Shown: positions 53,631 through 63,087, counted from the first letter of the stretch. The stretch: 64,000 bases of DNA from Pseudoalteromonas luteoviolacea B = ATCC 29581 (GCA_000333235.1 CAPN01000019.1:43141-107140); one strand, 5' to 3'. Notes: a model not told the origin generated them from the sequence alone. Translations and numbers: made by a program.

Positions 53631-54554
53631 TTACGTCCTTACAAAATTTGGATTCAACAAAGTGAGTAACAGTGCGTTTTGCGCATGCATACGGTTCTCG
53701 GCTTGTTGCATAATTCTAGAATTTGGGCCATCCATTACTTGCGAAGTGATCTCGTACTCGCGGTGCGCAGGTTGGCAATGTAATACGGTCGTTGCGCCAG
53801 TTTTATCGAGCAACTCCTGATTAATTTGATATGGCATGTATGTATCGACCACTTCACGAAGCGGTGTTTTATCGCCCATCGAAACCCACGTATCAGCATA
53901 GAGCACATTTGAGCCCACTGCCGCCTCAATACGATCACTAATTGACACTGAAGCGCCATTTGCAGCCGCTAATTGCTCTGCTTGCTTGAGTATTTGCGCA
54001 TCAGGCGAATGGCCACGAGGGCAAACAGCAACAAAATCTGTGCCTAAAGTCGCTGCAAGCAACATCAAAGAATGCGCCACATTGTTTCCTTCACCTAAGT
54101 AGGCAAGTTTTAGCTCAGATACGTCGCCATACGCTTCTTGCAACGTCATAAAATCTGCTAACGCTTGGCATGGGTGATATAAATCACATAAGCTGTTAAC
54201 TACCGGGACTGACGCATGCTCAGCCATACATAACAGCGTATCGTGACGCATCACTCGCGCGACAATGGCGTCAGCCCAAGTCGAAATATTGAGAGCAAAA
54301 TCTTTTACTGACTCACGTGCACCCATCGCACCATTTTGCTGATCCAGATATACTGCATGGCCACCGAGTTTGTTAATCCCAATATCAAACGACACGCGTG
54401 TGCGCAAACTAGGCTTTTCAAATAATGTGACAATGGACTTTCCTGCCAATGCGTTTGCATAGTCAGCCGGGTTTTGTTTCATCTGAATTGCAAGATCAAG
54501 TAGCTGCTTAAGTTCAGATTTACTGAACTCAAGGCCATGAATGTAGTGAGCCAT
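53631..54554 (-). CDS. argF: Ornithine carbamoyltransferase
   Basis: A 307-residue transferase making citrulline from ornithine and carbamoyl phosphate. The carbamoyl phosphate motif is [12 protein letters not shown], where the usual STRTR is [15 protein letters not shown] and HCQPAHRE (canonical HCLP altered to HCQP) follow, with the ornithine loop DTWVSMGD. The SMG loop favours ornithine over acetylornithine, consistent with argE next to the cluster. Confidence 0.93.
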   Translation of the reverse strand: MAHYIHGLEFSKSELKQLLDLAIQMKQNPADYANALAGKSIVTLFEKPSLRTRVSFDIGINKLGGHAVYLDQQNGAMGARESVKDFALNISTWADAIVARVMRHDTLLCMAEHASVPVVNSLCDLYHPCQALADFMTLQEAYGDVSELKLAYLGEGNNVAHSLMLLAATLGTDFVAVCPRGHSPDAQILKQAEQLAAANGASVSISDRIEAAVGSNVLYADTWVSMGDKTPLREVVDTYMPYQINQELLDKTGATTVLHCQPAHREYEITSQVMDGPNSRIMQQAENRMHAQNALLLTLLNPNFVRT

Positions 54555-54565
54555 GATTTTTCCTC

Positions 54566-55339
54566 TTAAGGCGTAACTTTTGTACCTACGTGTTCACCTG
54601 CCAATAAAGCCGTCAGGTTTTCTGGCTTTTGCCAGCTAGAGATATACACGCCTCGTCGTAATTGTTGGGCAGCGGTTAGGCTTGTCTTCACTTTCACCTC
54701 CATCCCGCCCACAATCACTCCCTGTTCGATCAGTGTGGCGATTTGTTCGCCATTGAGTTCATGTAAAGGTTGTTTATTACCATCAAGCACCGCTTCAACA
54801 TCAGTCATAAAAATAACTTCTGCATTTAAGCTTGCCGCAATCGCCGCTGCCGCTTCATCCGCATTGACGTTATATAATTCGCCATCGTCGCCTAGGCCAA
54901 TTGAGCTCACAATAGGAATAAATCCCGCACTTAACATTGCGGGGATCACACCTTGATGTGTGCCTTCGCACTCACCCACTTGAGCAAGCACTTTAAGTTT
55001 TTGCTTAACCGACACTCCGGCTTCGTACAGCGATAAACCGACCGGTTTAAAGCCCGAACTAATTGCACTGCACATCAATTGTTTGTTGGCAGTACCTGCA
55101 AGCGCCCCTACGATATAGGGCATTTGCTCACGCGGAGAAATACGCAATCCCTGGTGTTTCGATGTGACAAAGCCTGCGTCATTTAGCCAACTATCAACTA
55201 ACGCGCCACCACCATGAACAATAACAAAATCGAATTGAGATTGTGCTTTCATCACTTCAAAGAGCGCTTTTGGCGCTTCTTCAACATTTAATACGGCACC
55301 GCCTAATTTAATGACCCAAATAGGTTTTACTGAATTCAT
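54566..55339 (-). CDS. argB: Acetylglutamate kinase
   Basis: A 257-residue amino acid kinase family enzyme, phosphorylating N-acetylglutamate. Blocks: VIKLGGAVL, VHGGGALVDSWL, IVSSIGLGDDGELYNVNADEAAAAIA, FMTDVEAVLDG. It is the short arginine-insensitive form like E. coli ArgB, without the N-terminal helix of feedback-inhibited enzymes. It starts two bases after argC ends. Confidence 0.96.
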   Translation of the reverse strand: MNSVKPIWVIKLGGAVLNVEEAPKALFEVMKAQSQFDFVIVHGGGALVDSWLNDAGFVTSKHQGLRISPREQMPYIVGALAGTANKQLMCSAISSGFKPVGLSLYEAGVSVKQKLKVLAQVGECEGTHQGVIPAMLSAGFIPIVSSIGLGDDGELYNVNADEAAAAIAASLNAEVIFMTDVEAVLDGNKQPLHELNGEQIATLIEQGVIVGGMEVKVKTSLTAAQQLRRGVYISSWQKPENLTALLAGEHVGTKVTP

Positions 55340-55341
55340 TA

Positions 55342-56352
55342 TTAAGCTCCTTTCAATCCAAGTTCTGCTGGATAGTGACTAACTAAGTTCATACATTGCA
55401 GTGCTTGACCTGCCGCGCCTTTTAACAAGTTATCGATAGCTGAAACCACTATCAATTGCTGACCTTGTTGTTGCCAACCAATATCGACAAATGGTTGATT
55501 CGCCACACTCTTTATCGAAGGCATTAGTTTGCCTTTTAAACGGATTAGCGGCTCATCAGCCAACGTTTGGTATGCGTTATTCACATCTTCAATTGTCACG
55601 TTAGGTTTTAACGTCACGTAAATGGTTTCTAAAATGCCACGTGCAAAGTTTCCTAAATGCGGTGTAAACAATACTTGGTGGCCCAGATACTGACAGATCT
55701 CTGGCGTATGGCGGTGATTAAACAAACCGTACGGTGCAAGTGACACTTCGCAAAAATGGGTGTTAATTGCCGCTTTACGACCAGCACCGGTCACACCCGA
55801 AACCGCATTAATGATCACTGGTTGATCGGCAAGTAAGCCTGCGTTTTTTAGCGGTTTTAACGCGTTTAATGCAGCTGTAGGATAACAACCTGCGACTGCA
55901 ATAAGATCCGCGTTTGCAATTTCTTTTGGATACCATTCAGCAAGACCATACTGCGCTTTCTCTAGCCACTGCGGATAAGGGTGAGCAAAGCCATAATACT
56001 TATCGTAATCCCCTTCTTCATGAAGGCGATAACCACCCGACAAATCAAATACCTTTTTACCAAGGGCTAAAAATTGCGGTGCAAGTTCAACACTGACATG
56101 ATGATCGGTACATAGACAAACATAATCTGCATTGGCTGCAATGGCATTAAACGCATCCGCTGTTAATGGGTTCAGTGGCATATCAAGTAAACCGCTGTGT
56201 TCTGGGTAAAGGTCGCTCAGCAACTTACCTTTATCTTGACTGCCTTCCGACACATATATATCGACTAAATTGAGGTGAGGGTGCTTCGCCACTAGACTGG
56301 CCAACTCAACACCGCTGTATCCACTTGCACCTACAATTGCTACGTTTTTCAT
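55342..56352 (-). CDS. argC: N-acetyl-gamma-glutamyl-phosphate reductase
   Basis: A 336-residue NADPH-dependent reductase. The nucleotide-binding start is VAIVGASGYSGVELASLV, the active-site cysteine is in VAGCYPTAALNALKPL, and SGVTGAGRKA and HRHTPEI follow. First gene of argCBFGH, divergent from argE with an ARG box in the 194-base gap, so ArgR should repress both directions when arginine is plentiful. Confidence 0.97.
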   Translation of the reverse strand: MKNVAIVGASGYSGVELASLVAKHPHLNLVDIYVSEGSQDKGKLLSDLYPEHSGLLDMPLNPLTADAFNAIAANADYVCLCTDHHVSVELAPQFLALGKKVFDLSGGYRLHEEGDYDKYYGFAHPYPQWLEKAQYGLAEWYPKEIANADLIAVAGCYPTAALNALKPLKNAGLLADQPVIINAVSGVTGAGRKAAINTHFCEVSLAPYGLFNHRHTPEICQYLGHQVLFTPHLGNFARGILETIYVTLKPNVTIEDVNNAYQTLADEPLIRLKGKLMPSIKSVANQPFVDIGWQQQGQQLIVVSAIDNLLKGAAGQALQCMNLVSHYPAELGLKGA

Positions 56353-56473
56353 CTTCTGCTTTACTCGCCTTACGAACTTGCTACAGTATTTCTACCTGCG
56401 TGGACGGCCGTTTTTTATCTAAAACACCGCGCCCGGTTAAAATTTACACTTTAAAGACTATTTATGCTAAAAA

Positions 56474-56491
56474 AGTGAATTGATATTCATG
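56474..56491. promoter_or_regulatory. ARG box (ArgR operator) between argC and argE
   Basis: AGTGAATTGATATTCATG closely matches the ARG box TnTGAATwwwwATTCAnA. It is placed centrally enough to act on both divergent promoters. A clear second box at the usual 3-base spacing was not found. Confidence 0.75.
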
Positions 56492-56546
56492 CTAAACAGA
56501 TTTACAGTGTGATGCAATATCAAAGCTAAAATAATTTGAGATTTTT

Positions 56547-57695
56547 ATGCCTACACCTAATTTTTTATCGATGTATCAACAACTCATTGCCAGTCCATCG
56601 GTGAGTGCAATGGACCCTTTGTTAAACGTCACCAACAAACCAGTTATCGATCTTTTAGCAACCTGGTGCGAGGCACTTGGCTTTCAAGTTGAAATCACAG
56701 AGCTTGAATCTGCACCTGGTAAATATAATTTAGTCGCAAAACGCGGAAATGGCGAAGGTGGATTAATGTTAGCGGGTCATACCGACACCGTGCCATTCGA
56801 CGATAGTCGTTGGAGTAAAGATCCATTTAAACTGACTGAACAAGATAACAAACTGTTTGGTTTAGGAACGATCGATATGAAAGGTTTTTTTGCCTTTGTA
56901 ATTGAATCCCTTAAAGAACTGAGCGAGCTTGAACAAAAACAACCGATTTTAATTCTCGCGACCGCCGACGAAGAAACCACTATGGCAGGTGCGATTGAAA
57001 TTGCCAAAAAAAGTACCATTAAACCAGCGCGCTGTATTATCGGCGAACCAACGGACATGGTCCCCGTGTTTACACATAAAGGCCACATGTCGACCGCCAT
57101 TCGAGTGATCGGCCGCTCGGGTCACAGTTCAGATCCTGCGCGTGGGCTCAACGCCATAGAAGTCATGCATTTAGTCATTGCCAAACTATTGCAATTACGT
57201 GATGAATTAAAGAATAAATATTCAACAGGGCATTTCGCTATTCCCTATCCAACCCTCAACTTAGGCCATATTCACGGCGGTGATAATGCAAACCGTATTT
57301 GTGGGTGCTGTGAACTGCATATTGATATGCGCCCACTACCCGGCTTGAGTATCAAGGCGCTCCAAGCGCTGCTTATTGATGCTGTTGCGCCAATTAACGC
57401 TCAATATCCTAATGCGGTCGAAGTGATTGATCTACATGAACCGATCCCGGCGTTCAGCGGCAGTACCGATAGTGCATTAGTTAAGCTCGCTGAAAAAATT
57501 TCTGGTGAAAAGGCCGTAGCGGTAAATTACTGCACCGAAGCTCCATTTATTCAACAGCTTGGCTGTGAAACCATTGTCATGGGCCCAGGTTCAATTAATC
57601 AAGCTCATCAGCCGGATGAATATCTCGCGATGGACAAAATCAAGCCATCGCAAGCCATCATCACCCAGCTAATCAAGCAAAGCTGTTACGAATAA
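56547..57695 (+). CDS. argE: Acetylornithine deacetylase
   Basis: A 382-residue M20-family metallohydrolase releasing ornithine from N-acetylornithine. Metal-binding blocks: [35 protein letters not shown], with GEPTDMVP and [13 protein letters not shown] in the dimerisation region. It is the linear-pathway enzyme, so this organism does not rely solely on ArgJ recycling. Divergent from argC. Confidence 0.96.
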   Translation: MPTPNFLSMYQQLIASPSVSAMDPLLNVTNKPVIDLLATWCEALGFQVEITELESAPGKYNLVAKRGNGEGGLMLAGHTDTVPFDDSRWSKDPFKLTEQDNKLFGLGTIDMKGFFAFVIESLKELSELEQKQPILILATADEETTMAGAIEIAKKSTIKPARCIIGEPTDMVPVFTHKGHMSTAIRVIGRSGHSSDPARGLNAIEVMHLVIAKLLQLRDELKNKYSTGHFAIPYPTLNLGHIHGGDNANRICGCCELHIDMRPLPGLSIKALQALLIDAVAPINAQYPNAVEVIDLHEPIPAFSGSTDSALVKLAEKISGEKAVAVNYCTEAPFIQQLGCETIVMGPGSINQAHQPDEYLAMDKIKPSQAIITQLIKQSCYE

Positions 57696-57712
57696 AGGGT
57701 ATCTGCGCAATT

Positions 57713-57751
57713 GGATCAGGGGGCTAATGCCTCTTGATCAGCCTTTTCTTC
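57713..57751 (+). terminator. Possible terminator after argE
   Basis: Imperfect stem GGATCAGGGG...CCTCTTGATC followed by CCTTTTCTT. Weak T run. Confidence 0.4.
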
Positions 57752-57824
57752 GCATAAATGCTTTCTCAAAAACCCTAATCCCGCTAAACTAAACGCGTTT
57801 TTCCTATCGCTAGGCAATGATTGC

Positions 57825-58505
57825 ATGAATTCTCATTTAGGACGTCGCGCGTTTTCTCCAATGGAACTGCATGCTTTATTTCATGGCTACGTTTATGGAG
57901 ATGAAAAACAAAAGCGTGAACAACCTAAACATTGGCATTTTTGGCTTCCTTTATTTGCTTATTATACCGGCGCGTATTCGGATGAAATTGGCCATCTCAC
58001 CCTTGAAAACCTTACAACACGTGACGGCATTGAAGGGTTTGAGTTCACCACTAATGAAAAAATTTTACCGCGCTTTATTCCTATTCACAGTGCCCTATGG
58101 CAAGCCGGTTTAGAAGATTATTTAGAGTTTGTTAGCGAGCAACATCAAGAGCGATTACTGTTTGATTTACCGAGCAAAGTAAATCGCTACAGCGAAAAAG
58201 TGCGAATTTGGTTTTCAGGCGAAGGCGAGCGTTTGGGTTATTTGCAAAAATGCGGTTTACCCAATATCGATCAGCAAGGACTCAAAACAGCGATCAGTAG
58301 CTTACGTTTAAACTTTGAACAACAATTACGCATTCATGCAATACAAGCCGGTCAAAAGCCGCTCTACAACTATTTAATGGGCTATCGTCAAGACCACTCT
58401 TTAAGCGAGCCAAACTCACTGATGTTGCAACATATCGTAGAACCCCTTCGCAACATCAATAGCAAAGCCCACTGGCAACGTTTTATCGCTCGTCAAAATA
58501 GCTAA
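57825..58505 (+). CDS. Tyrosine-recombinase-like protein lacking catalytic residues
   Basis: A 226-residue protein that reads like the catalytic half of a phage-type integrase: WLPLFAYYTGAYSDEIGHLTLENL, then PRFIPIHSALW and LLFDLPSK. In active enzymes the first block is TGAR..E; here Arg is Tyr (TGAYSDE). The HxxR block reads SSLRLNF (His lost, Arg kept), and no convincing C-terminal active tyrosine is seen. No N-terminal core-binding domain. The frame is intact, so it may be a retained, repurposed protein or a recent derelict. It converges with the H-NOX gene, four bases apart. Confidence 0.65.
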   Translation: MNSHLGRRAFSPMELHALFHGYVYGDEKQKREQPKHWHFWLPLFAYYTGAYSDEIGHLTLENLTTRDGIEGFEFTTNEKILPRFIPIHSALWQAGLEDYLEFVSEQHQERLLFDLPSKVNRYSEKVRIWFSGEGERLGYLQKCGLPNIDQQGLKTAISSLRLNFEQQLRIHAIQAGQKPLYNYLMGYRQDHSLSEPNSLMLQHIVEPLRNINSKAHWQRFIARQNS

Positions 58506-58509
58506 CAGT

Positions 58510-59067
58510 TTAACGCGTGCTTGGTAAAGAATAGAGCAAAGTAAACTTTGCACAGTTTGGATCGCCTTCCCACGTTGGAGTGGTTTTAGTTTCAATGCCA
58601 ACCCCATAATGTGAAGCCATACCTTGCAACACACCTTCCACTAAACTAAACATTCGTCTTTTAGAACGATAAATTAAATCAGCATCGACCGGAGATGTCG
58701 CAACATAAGAAAAGGTAGGAGGTATCGCATCTGGGTAAAGTTTCTTCAGTTCAATTTTATGCAAATCGTCCAAGTTTTTTAATACACAAGACGGGTGCGC
58801 AAAATCAGTGAACTCACTTGGCAACAGTTTAATGAGCTTTGGATATAACCATTTACCGAATTCAAATTGTGCTTGCTCAGGCGTAATACCTAGCTTATTG
58901 ACCGTGTGTCCGACGATTTCTAGTAATTGCTCATCAGGGTAATTTTCCGTTCGTACAAATTGTTTACTGGTGTCAAATTGGCAGGCATCTAAAATCTCAT
59001 AAAACGTTTCAATACCTGCAATTTCAACAATAAAGTCTTCAAGCAAATTAAAAATATGACCTTTCAC
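58510..59067 (-). CDS. H-NOX heme nitric-oxide sensor
   Basis: A 185-residue heme-binding sensor. The proximal histidine is H103 in LDDLHKIE, followed by the heme-packing prolines in IPPTF, and the diagnostic Y133-x-S135-x-R137 (YRSKR) binds the heme propionates. H-NOX proteins bind NO and tune a partner enzyme; here the partner is the histidine kinase gene directly upstream, whose stop overlaps the H-NOX start by four bases. In Shewanella and Vibrio the comparable pair controls biofilm-related signalling. Confidence 0.92.
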   Translation of the reverse strand: MKGHIFNLLEDFIVEIAGIETFYEILDACQFDTSKQFVRTENYPDEQLLEIVGHTVNKLGITPEQAQFEFGKWLYPKLIKLLPSEFTDFAHPSCVLKNLDDLHKIELKKLYPDAIPPTFSYVATSPVDADLIYRSKRRMFSLVEGVLQGMASHYGVGIETKTTPTWEGDPNCAKFTLLYSLPSTR

Positions 59068-60023
59068 TTTTTGCCCTCCTCCGAGCTGAGTTTTGGCAGC
59101 TGTATTACAAACTCGGAACCCTTACCTAGGATACTTGATACTGTTAGCTCCCCACCATGTTGGTGAATAATTTCCATCGAGATCGACAACCCAAGCCCTG
59201 TACCTTTACCTATTGGTTTTGTGGTAAAAAACGCATCAAATATTTTTTGTAACGTACTCTCACTCATGCCTATGCCATCATCACGAAAAACAAGATAAAC
59301 CGATTCACCCTCTTCATAACTTGAAATCCAAAGATGACCAAAGCCTTCAATAGCCTGCCCTGCATTAATGATCAAATTTAAGAACACTTGGCTTAATTTC
59401 CCTGGAATACCCAAGATCTCCGTTTTCAGATTAAGATCGGTGATGACTTCAACATGATATTTAATTTGCCCAGCAGCTAGATTCAACGTTTCCGACACTA
59501 AGCGATCGATGTTTACCTTCGTTTTTTCATCCTCACCATGTCGAGAAAAGTTACGGAGCTCACGCACAATCGCAGCAATTCGGTCAATCCCCGTGAGCGA
59601 CTCGGCAATTAAATCAGGCATGTCTTCCTCTATCGACGCCATGTCGTGTTTAGCACGAAGTTGAGTAAGTAATGAACTCTCTAACTGAGCTTGCTCTACC
59701 AACTCATGTTGAAACGTAAGTATCGCTTTGACGTAATTATTTAACACATCTAAATTGCACGCGACGAATCCTGCTGGCGTATTGATCTCGTGAGCAACCC
59801 CTGCAGCAACTAACCCGATAGATGCGAGCTTTTCTTGTTGGATCATTTGCATCTGCTGGGCTTTCAATGTTTCTAAAGCACTCGAAAGTTGCTGATTCGC
59901 CTCATACAATGCGCGAGATTTTGACTCTAATAATTCTTCAGCCAAGATTTTGCCTTCGCGTTCTCGCGATAGCTGTCTCTTTAATAATGCCAGTTCTTTG
60001 GCTAGCGAAGATTGTTCTGTCAT
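59064..60023 (-). CDS. H-NOX-associated histidine kinase
   Basis: A 319-residue cytoplasmic kinase without membrane helices. An N-terminal coiled coil (about 5-65, KELALLKRQLSREREGKIL) precedes the H-box VAHEINTPAGF with phosphoacceptor H78, then NLIINAGQAI, DDGIGMSES and GKGTGLGLSISMEI as the ATP-binding boxes. Lacking its own sensor domain, it probably takes its signal from H-NOX (NO-bound form inhibits the kinase in related systems). No response regulator is adjacent, so its target is elsewhere. Confidence 0.88.
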   Translation of the reverse strand: MTEQSSLAKELALLKRQLSREREGKILAEELLESKSRALYEANQQLSSALETLKAQQMQMIQQEKLASIGLVAAGVAHEINTPAGFVACNLDVLNNYVKAILTFQHELVEQAQLESSLLTQLRAKHDMASIEEDMPDLIAESLTGIDRIAAIVRELRNFSRHGEDEKTKVNIDRLVSETLNLAAGQIKYHVEVITDLNLKTEILGIPGKLSQVFLNLIINAGQAIEGFGHLWISSYEEGESVYLVFRDDGIGMSESTLQKIFDAFFTTKPIGKGTGLGLSISMEIIHQHGGELTVSSILGKGSEFVIQLPKLSSEEGKK

Positions 60024-60043
60024 TCAACCTCATTTTAGTAATA

Positions 60044-60070
60044 GTTACCTAAGTTACCTAAGTTACCTAA
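60044..60070. repeat. Three tandem copies of a 9-base unit
   Basis: GTTACCTAA at 60044-60052, 60053-60061 and 60062-60070, all identical. Confidence 0.8.
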
Positions 60071-60098
60071 AGATGCTTGCTCCACGAGAATTTGTAGG
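60062..60098. repeat. Dispersed 37-base repeat, copy 2
   Basis: Matches 28625-28661 at 30 of 37 positions, same orientation. Confidence 0.6.
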
Positions 60099-60381
60099 TA
60101 ATTCAGTAGGGTGCTAGTTTGATACAGAATGTTCACGGTTGGTCAACTACATTGAAAACCAACAATAAAACCTATTCAAGCAGATTGGATATATTAAGTA
60201 TGATCAGAATTCAGAGAGCTTCAAGAAAAAACCTCGATGGTGGAGTCTAACGATAGAAAATAAACGGTTAACTCATTAGACGCTTTGTTGATTCGATATT
60301 TTTAGGCAAGCACTTGTGCCCATGAGACAAGTGCTTAATAACATAACCAAAAAATACTTAACGAACCAATGTGGTTATTTT

Positions 60382-61290
60382 TCACTCAAATATTGATTTG
60401 TATAGTTGTAAAAGTGCAGATTCGGATTTTATTATACCTCGATGCCCCAGTTTCGATGTGTAAATAAGTTTCGCATCAGGCCAAAATTCCGTAAGAATTT
60501 CGCTTTCAATACATTTTACATAGGTATCATCTCTATCATGAATAATGGATAAAGGTAACGCTTGACTTTGGACTCCAAAATAAGCGCTATAAATATCCCA
60601 ATTACCATCGTTAATACCATATCGTTTTAGAATCACTTGAGATAAATGCTCTGACATTTTAGGCGTAAAACTAAGTTGAGCCGCTACTTTTTCGAAAATA
60701 CCATAAAAACTTGCAGGCGCACTTATCAAGCCAAGACGGTTTGTTTTTAAACCATTTTTCGCTGCATTAATCAGCGCAAGCCCCCCGAAACTATATCCAA
60801 TTATACAATCTATACCATCATATATATCTACGAGATAACGGATCCCTGCGATGAAATCATTCATATCGGATTCTGTACCTTCAGAATTTCCATGGCCTAC
60901 TGCATCAAATGCAACAACACACTTTCCTTGTTGAACTAACATATTTATCAGAGTTGAAAAGTGAGCAGCTTTTGACTCCCAACCATGGACCAACAACACA
61001 TCAGGTTTAGTGCCACCCCATAAGTAGTAGTGGCATGATAATCCATTCTTAAGCGTAAACTGATTCCGATAGCTGCTTGTATCGAGAAATCGATTTTTAG
61101 GATCTTTATTATTTCGACGAGGTCTAAAGATTAAACTTTCCAACTTTTTTCTTGTATAGTTCTCAGCAATCAGCTCACCGAGCTTAATCGCACCTCTAAA
61201 TGCCTTTAATGATAATCCTCCTCGATATTCTGGAAGATCATATTTACCATATGATGAAGAGATCCTTGTTTTAGTTTCTTGTTCTTTCAT
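60382..61290 (-). CDS. Alpha/beta hydrolase
   Basis: A 302-residue alpha/beta hydrolase. The oxyanion block is LLVHGWESKAAHF, the nucleophile elbow GYSFGG, the acid lies near IHDRDDTYV, and the histidine in LGHRGI. A basic N-terminal 60 residues precede the fold. It resembles generic serine esterases; the substrate is unknown. Downstream of a decayed desaturase on the same strand, it may once have shared a lipid-related operon. More AT-rich than the arg genes. Confidence 0.75.
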   Translation of the reverse strand: MKEQETKTRISSSYGKYDLPEYRGGLSLKAFRGAIKLGELIAENYTRKKLESLIFRPRRNNKDPKNRFLDTSSYRNQFTLKNGLSCHYYLWGGTKPDVLLVHGWESKAAHFSTLINMLVQQGKCVVAFDAVGHGNSEGTESDMNDFIAGIRYLVDIYDGIDCIIGYSFGGLALINAAKNGLKTNRLGLISAPASFYGIFEKVAAQLSFTPKMSEHLSQVILKRYGINDGNWDIYSAYFGVQSQALPLSIIHDRDDTYVKCIESEILTEFWPDAKLIYTSKLGHRGIIKSESALLQLYKSIFE

Positions 61291-61320
61291 TTAAAACCTC
61301 CATTTTTATGACTAATTAAA

Positions 61321-61697
61321 TTAACTCATTTCAATTTCACTATAGGGCACTAAACAATTTTTATTTTCATCCCAAACATGACACGAGAAATTCTGATACA
61401 TATCACTCAATCGCCATTGAGTTACTGAAACTTCTTTTAGCATTTGAATTTCAGCCATTGCATTAGGTAAATTATAAAAAGGAATTTTAGCATTCAAATG
61501 ATGAATATGGTGAAACCCAATATTCCCTGTCACCCAACTCATTATCTTTCCCATTTTAAAAAAAGAAGTACTTTTTAATGCTGCATCGATGTAATCCCAA
61601 TTTTCTTTGCTATAAAGAAATAGCGTATATAGAAATAGGACAGAATATATAGAAATAGGACAGGCAACAATACGAATGGCTATTTTTCGAGATTTTT
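61321..61697 (-). pseudogene. Remnant of a fatty-acid desaturase
   Basis: The open frame from 61554 gives 77 residues, but the same frame continues upstream without a stop to about 61697. It contains KENWDYIDAALKSTSFFK then WVTGNIGFHHIHHLNAKIPFY, the C-terminal histidine box (HHIHH) and flanks of membrane acyl-lipid desaturases. The N-terminal two thirds with the first two histidine boxes are missing and a TAG closes the frame. A 19-base direct repeat (TATATAGAAATAGGACAG type, near 61626-61662) lies at the breakpoint. Not expected to be active. Confidence 0.75.
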
Positions 61698-61977
61698 TTA
61701 ATCCACGCTAGAAGTTGAAGATGTATCGCGTAAGGCATCATTGAAGAAAGGTAAGGCTAGGTTAACAGAAAATTACGTGTGTATTTTTAACGAAATAGGC
61801 CTCAACCACGATTTAAAAAAACATAAAAACAATATTTATCATGGTCTTAACTGAGAGCTAACGAAACGACTTTAGATTGACGCTTTATCTATGTCATTTC
61901 GCCATGGTCATAGAACAAATATGGGGTATTTGGGTATAGAATCGAGCAAAAAGTGTTAATTAAGGTAATCTGATTAT
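61698..61977. other. Decayed intergenic sequence upstream of the desaturase remnant
   Basis: No intact gene. A minus-strand stretch ending at 61698 reads NLALPFFNDALRDTSSTSSVD and a stop, after an upstream in-frame stop, which looks like the tail of a lost coding sequence. The rest shows nothing recognisable. Confidence 0.4.
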
Positions 61978-62655
61978 CTATTTTCTCAACATTCCATGTG
62001 CGATAAGGATAGGAAACAACAAAAAGTACACATAGCCTGCCCAACCGATTAAATGACTAGGTAAATAGATAGACAATACAATACTGCTCAACGCTATCAG
62101 ATTAACAATCGCCCATGATTGCTGTTCAGTTTGAGTTTGATATTGTTCAAAGCAAGTTAAGTTAAGCCTCTCTTTTTGGCGATTCGCATAGGCAAATAAC
62201 GCAAAAAAGTTAGCCGACAGCGCCCAAAATCCAACAGAATAAAACACGAACATAAACCTTACTTCAAAAATATTGTCGTATTTCATTTCAGACGGCAAAT
62301 AGCCATCGGATAGTGCGGCAAACAAACCTTGCATCATGATCCGCAATGGAAAAATATAAATCAATACCACAAAGACTAAGGTACAGCTCAGCAAAATAGT
62401 TGGAGCATCTTCTAAACCATATTTTCGACACCAGGCGGCATGACTTGCCCAGATCCACGCGATGATTGCAAAACTAGCAGCAAAAGAAGGCACAAGCTTT
62501 ACGGCTTGTAGAAACTCCGTGAAATTAGTTGGAATATCATCAATCGAGATTATTAGCATGGTGACCGCAAACGCGAATGACGCGGCTACAAAGGTTTCTA
62601 ACCGATCCATACTCTCACCGCGCAAGCGAAATGTAGTATCTATTGGCCGTGTCAT
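61978..62655 (-). CDS. TMEM175/DUF1211-like membrane protein
   Basis: A 225-residue protein with about six hydrophobic helices. The start at 62655 is preceded by AAGGAGAG; an upstream ATG at 62676 would place that site inside the gene. The first helix block RLETFVAASFAFAVTMLIIS parallels the RxxxFSDAVFAIAxTLL filter helix of DUF1211/TMEM175 proteins, with the FSD motif changed to FVA. Bacterial TMEM175 proteins conduct potassium, but loss of FSD makes channel function doubtful. Confidence 0.7.
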   Translation of the reverse strand: MTRPIDTTFRLRGESMDRLETFVAASFAFAVTMLIISIDDIPTNFTEFLQAVKLVPSFAASFAIIAWIWASHAAWCRKYGLEDAPTILLSCTLVFVVLIYIFPLRIMMQGLFAALSDGYLPSEMKYDNIFEVRFMFVFYSVGFWALSANFFALFAYANRQKERLNLTCFEQYQTQTEQQSWAIVNLIALSSIVLSIYLPSHLIGWAGYVYFLLFPILIAHGMLRK

Positions 62656-63087
62656 GCTCTCTCCTTTTTTGTTCAACGTTTTTACAAGGTAAGACTAGCA
62701 GCTAAATACCACGTGACGAAAGTGCCAAAAGTCATCCTGCGAAGGCCGCCGATTTTGATTAAAAGCAAATCGATGCCTGATTCTAGCCTCATTGATATTA
62801 ACTACTTGCTTTGATCGCAGCACACTCAAAAAATGCGCGCCTACCCAACTTAAAAAATCAAGAAAATGCCTGCCACGATCCACTCTAATCCCAGTGGTCG
62901 GCGCATCCAAAATCGATAAAATGAACAAGGTTAACAAACTCGCTTAACCTTTATGGTACTTTTACTTTGAAAAGTGTGAAGCCAAAGCTTTTCACTGAGC
63001 TAAACGTTTTTCATGACTTTTGGCACTTATGCCACACACTCAACCTTTTTACGATACGCATATTGTTTTAAGGAGTGAGTAAAAATT
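62656..63087. other. Intergenic region bounded by a 16 bp inverted repeat
   Basis: 432 bases. AAGTGCCAAAAGTCAT (62720-62735) is perfectly inverted at 63013-63028. An 80-codon open frame on the minus strand lies inside but lacks a ribosome binding site and family resemblance. Confidence 0.45.

Larger units (their letters stand above)
60024..60381. other. Intergenic region with short tandem repeat and dispersed repeat
   Basis: 358 bases without a gene. GTTACCTAA is repeated three times (60044-60070), and the last copy begins a 37-base dispersed repeat (60062-60098). No terminator identified. Confidence 0.55.

Noticed and set aside
62695..62937. An 80-codon minus-strand frame
   Set aside because: It includes one arm of the 16 bp inverted repeat, lacks a ribosome binding site and resembles nothing known to me.
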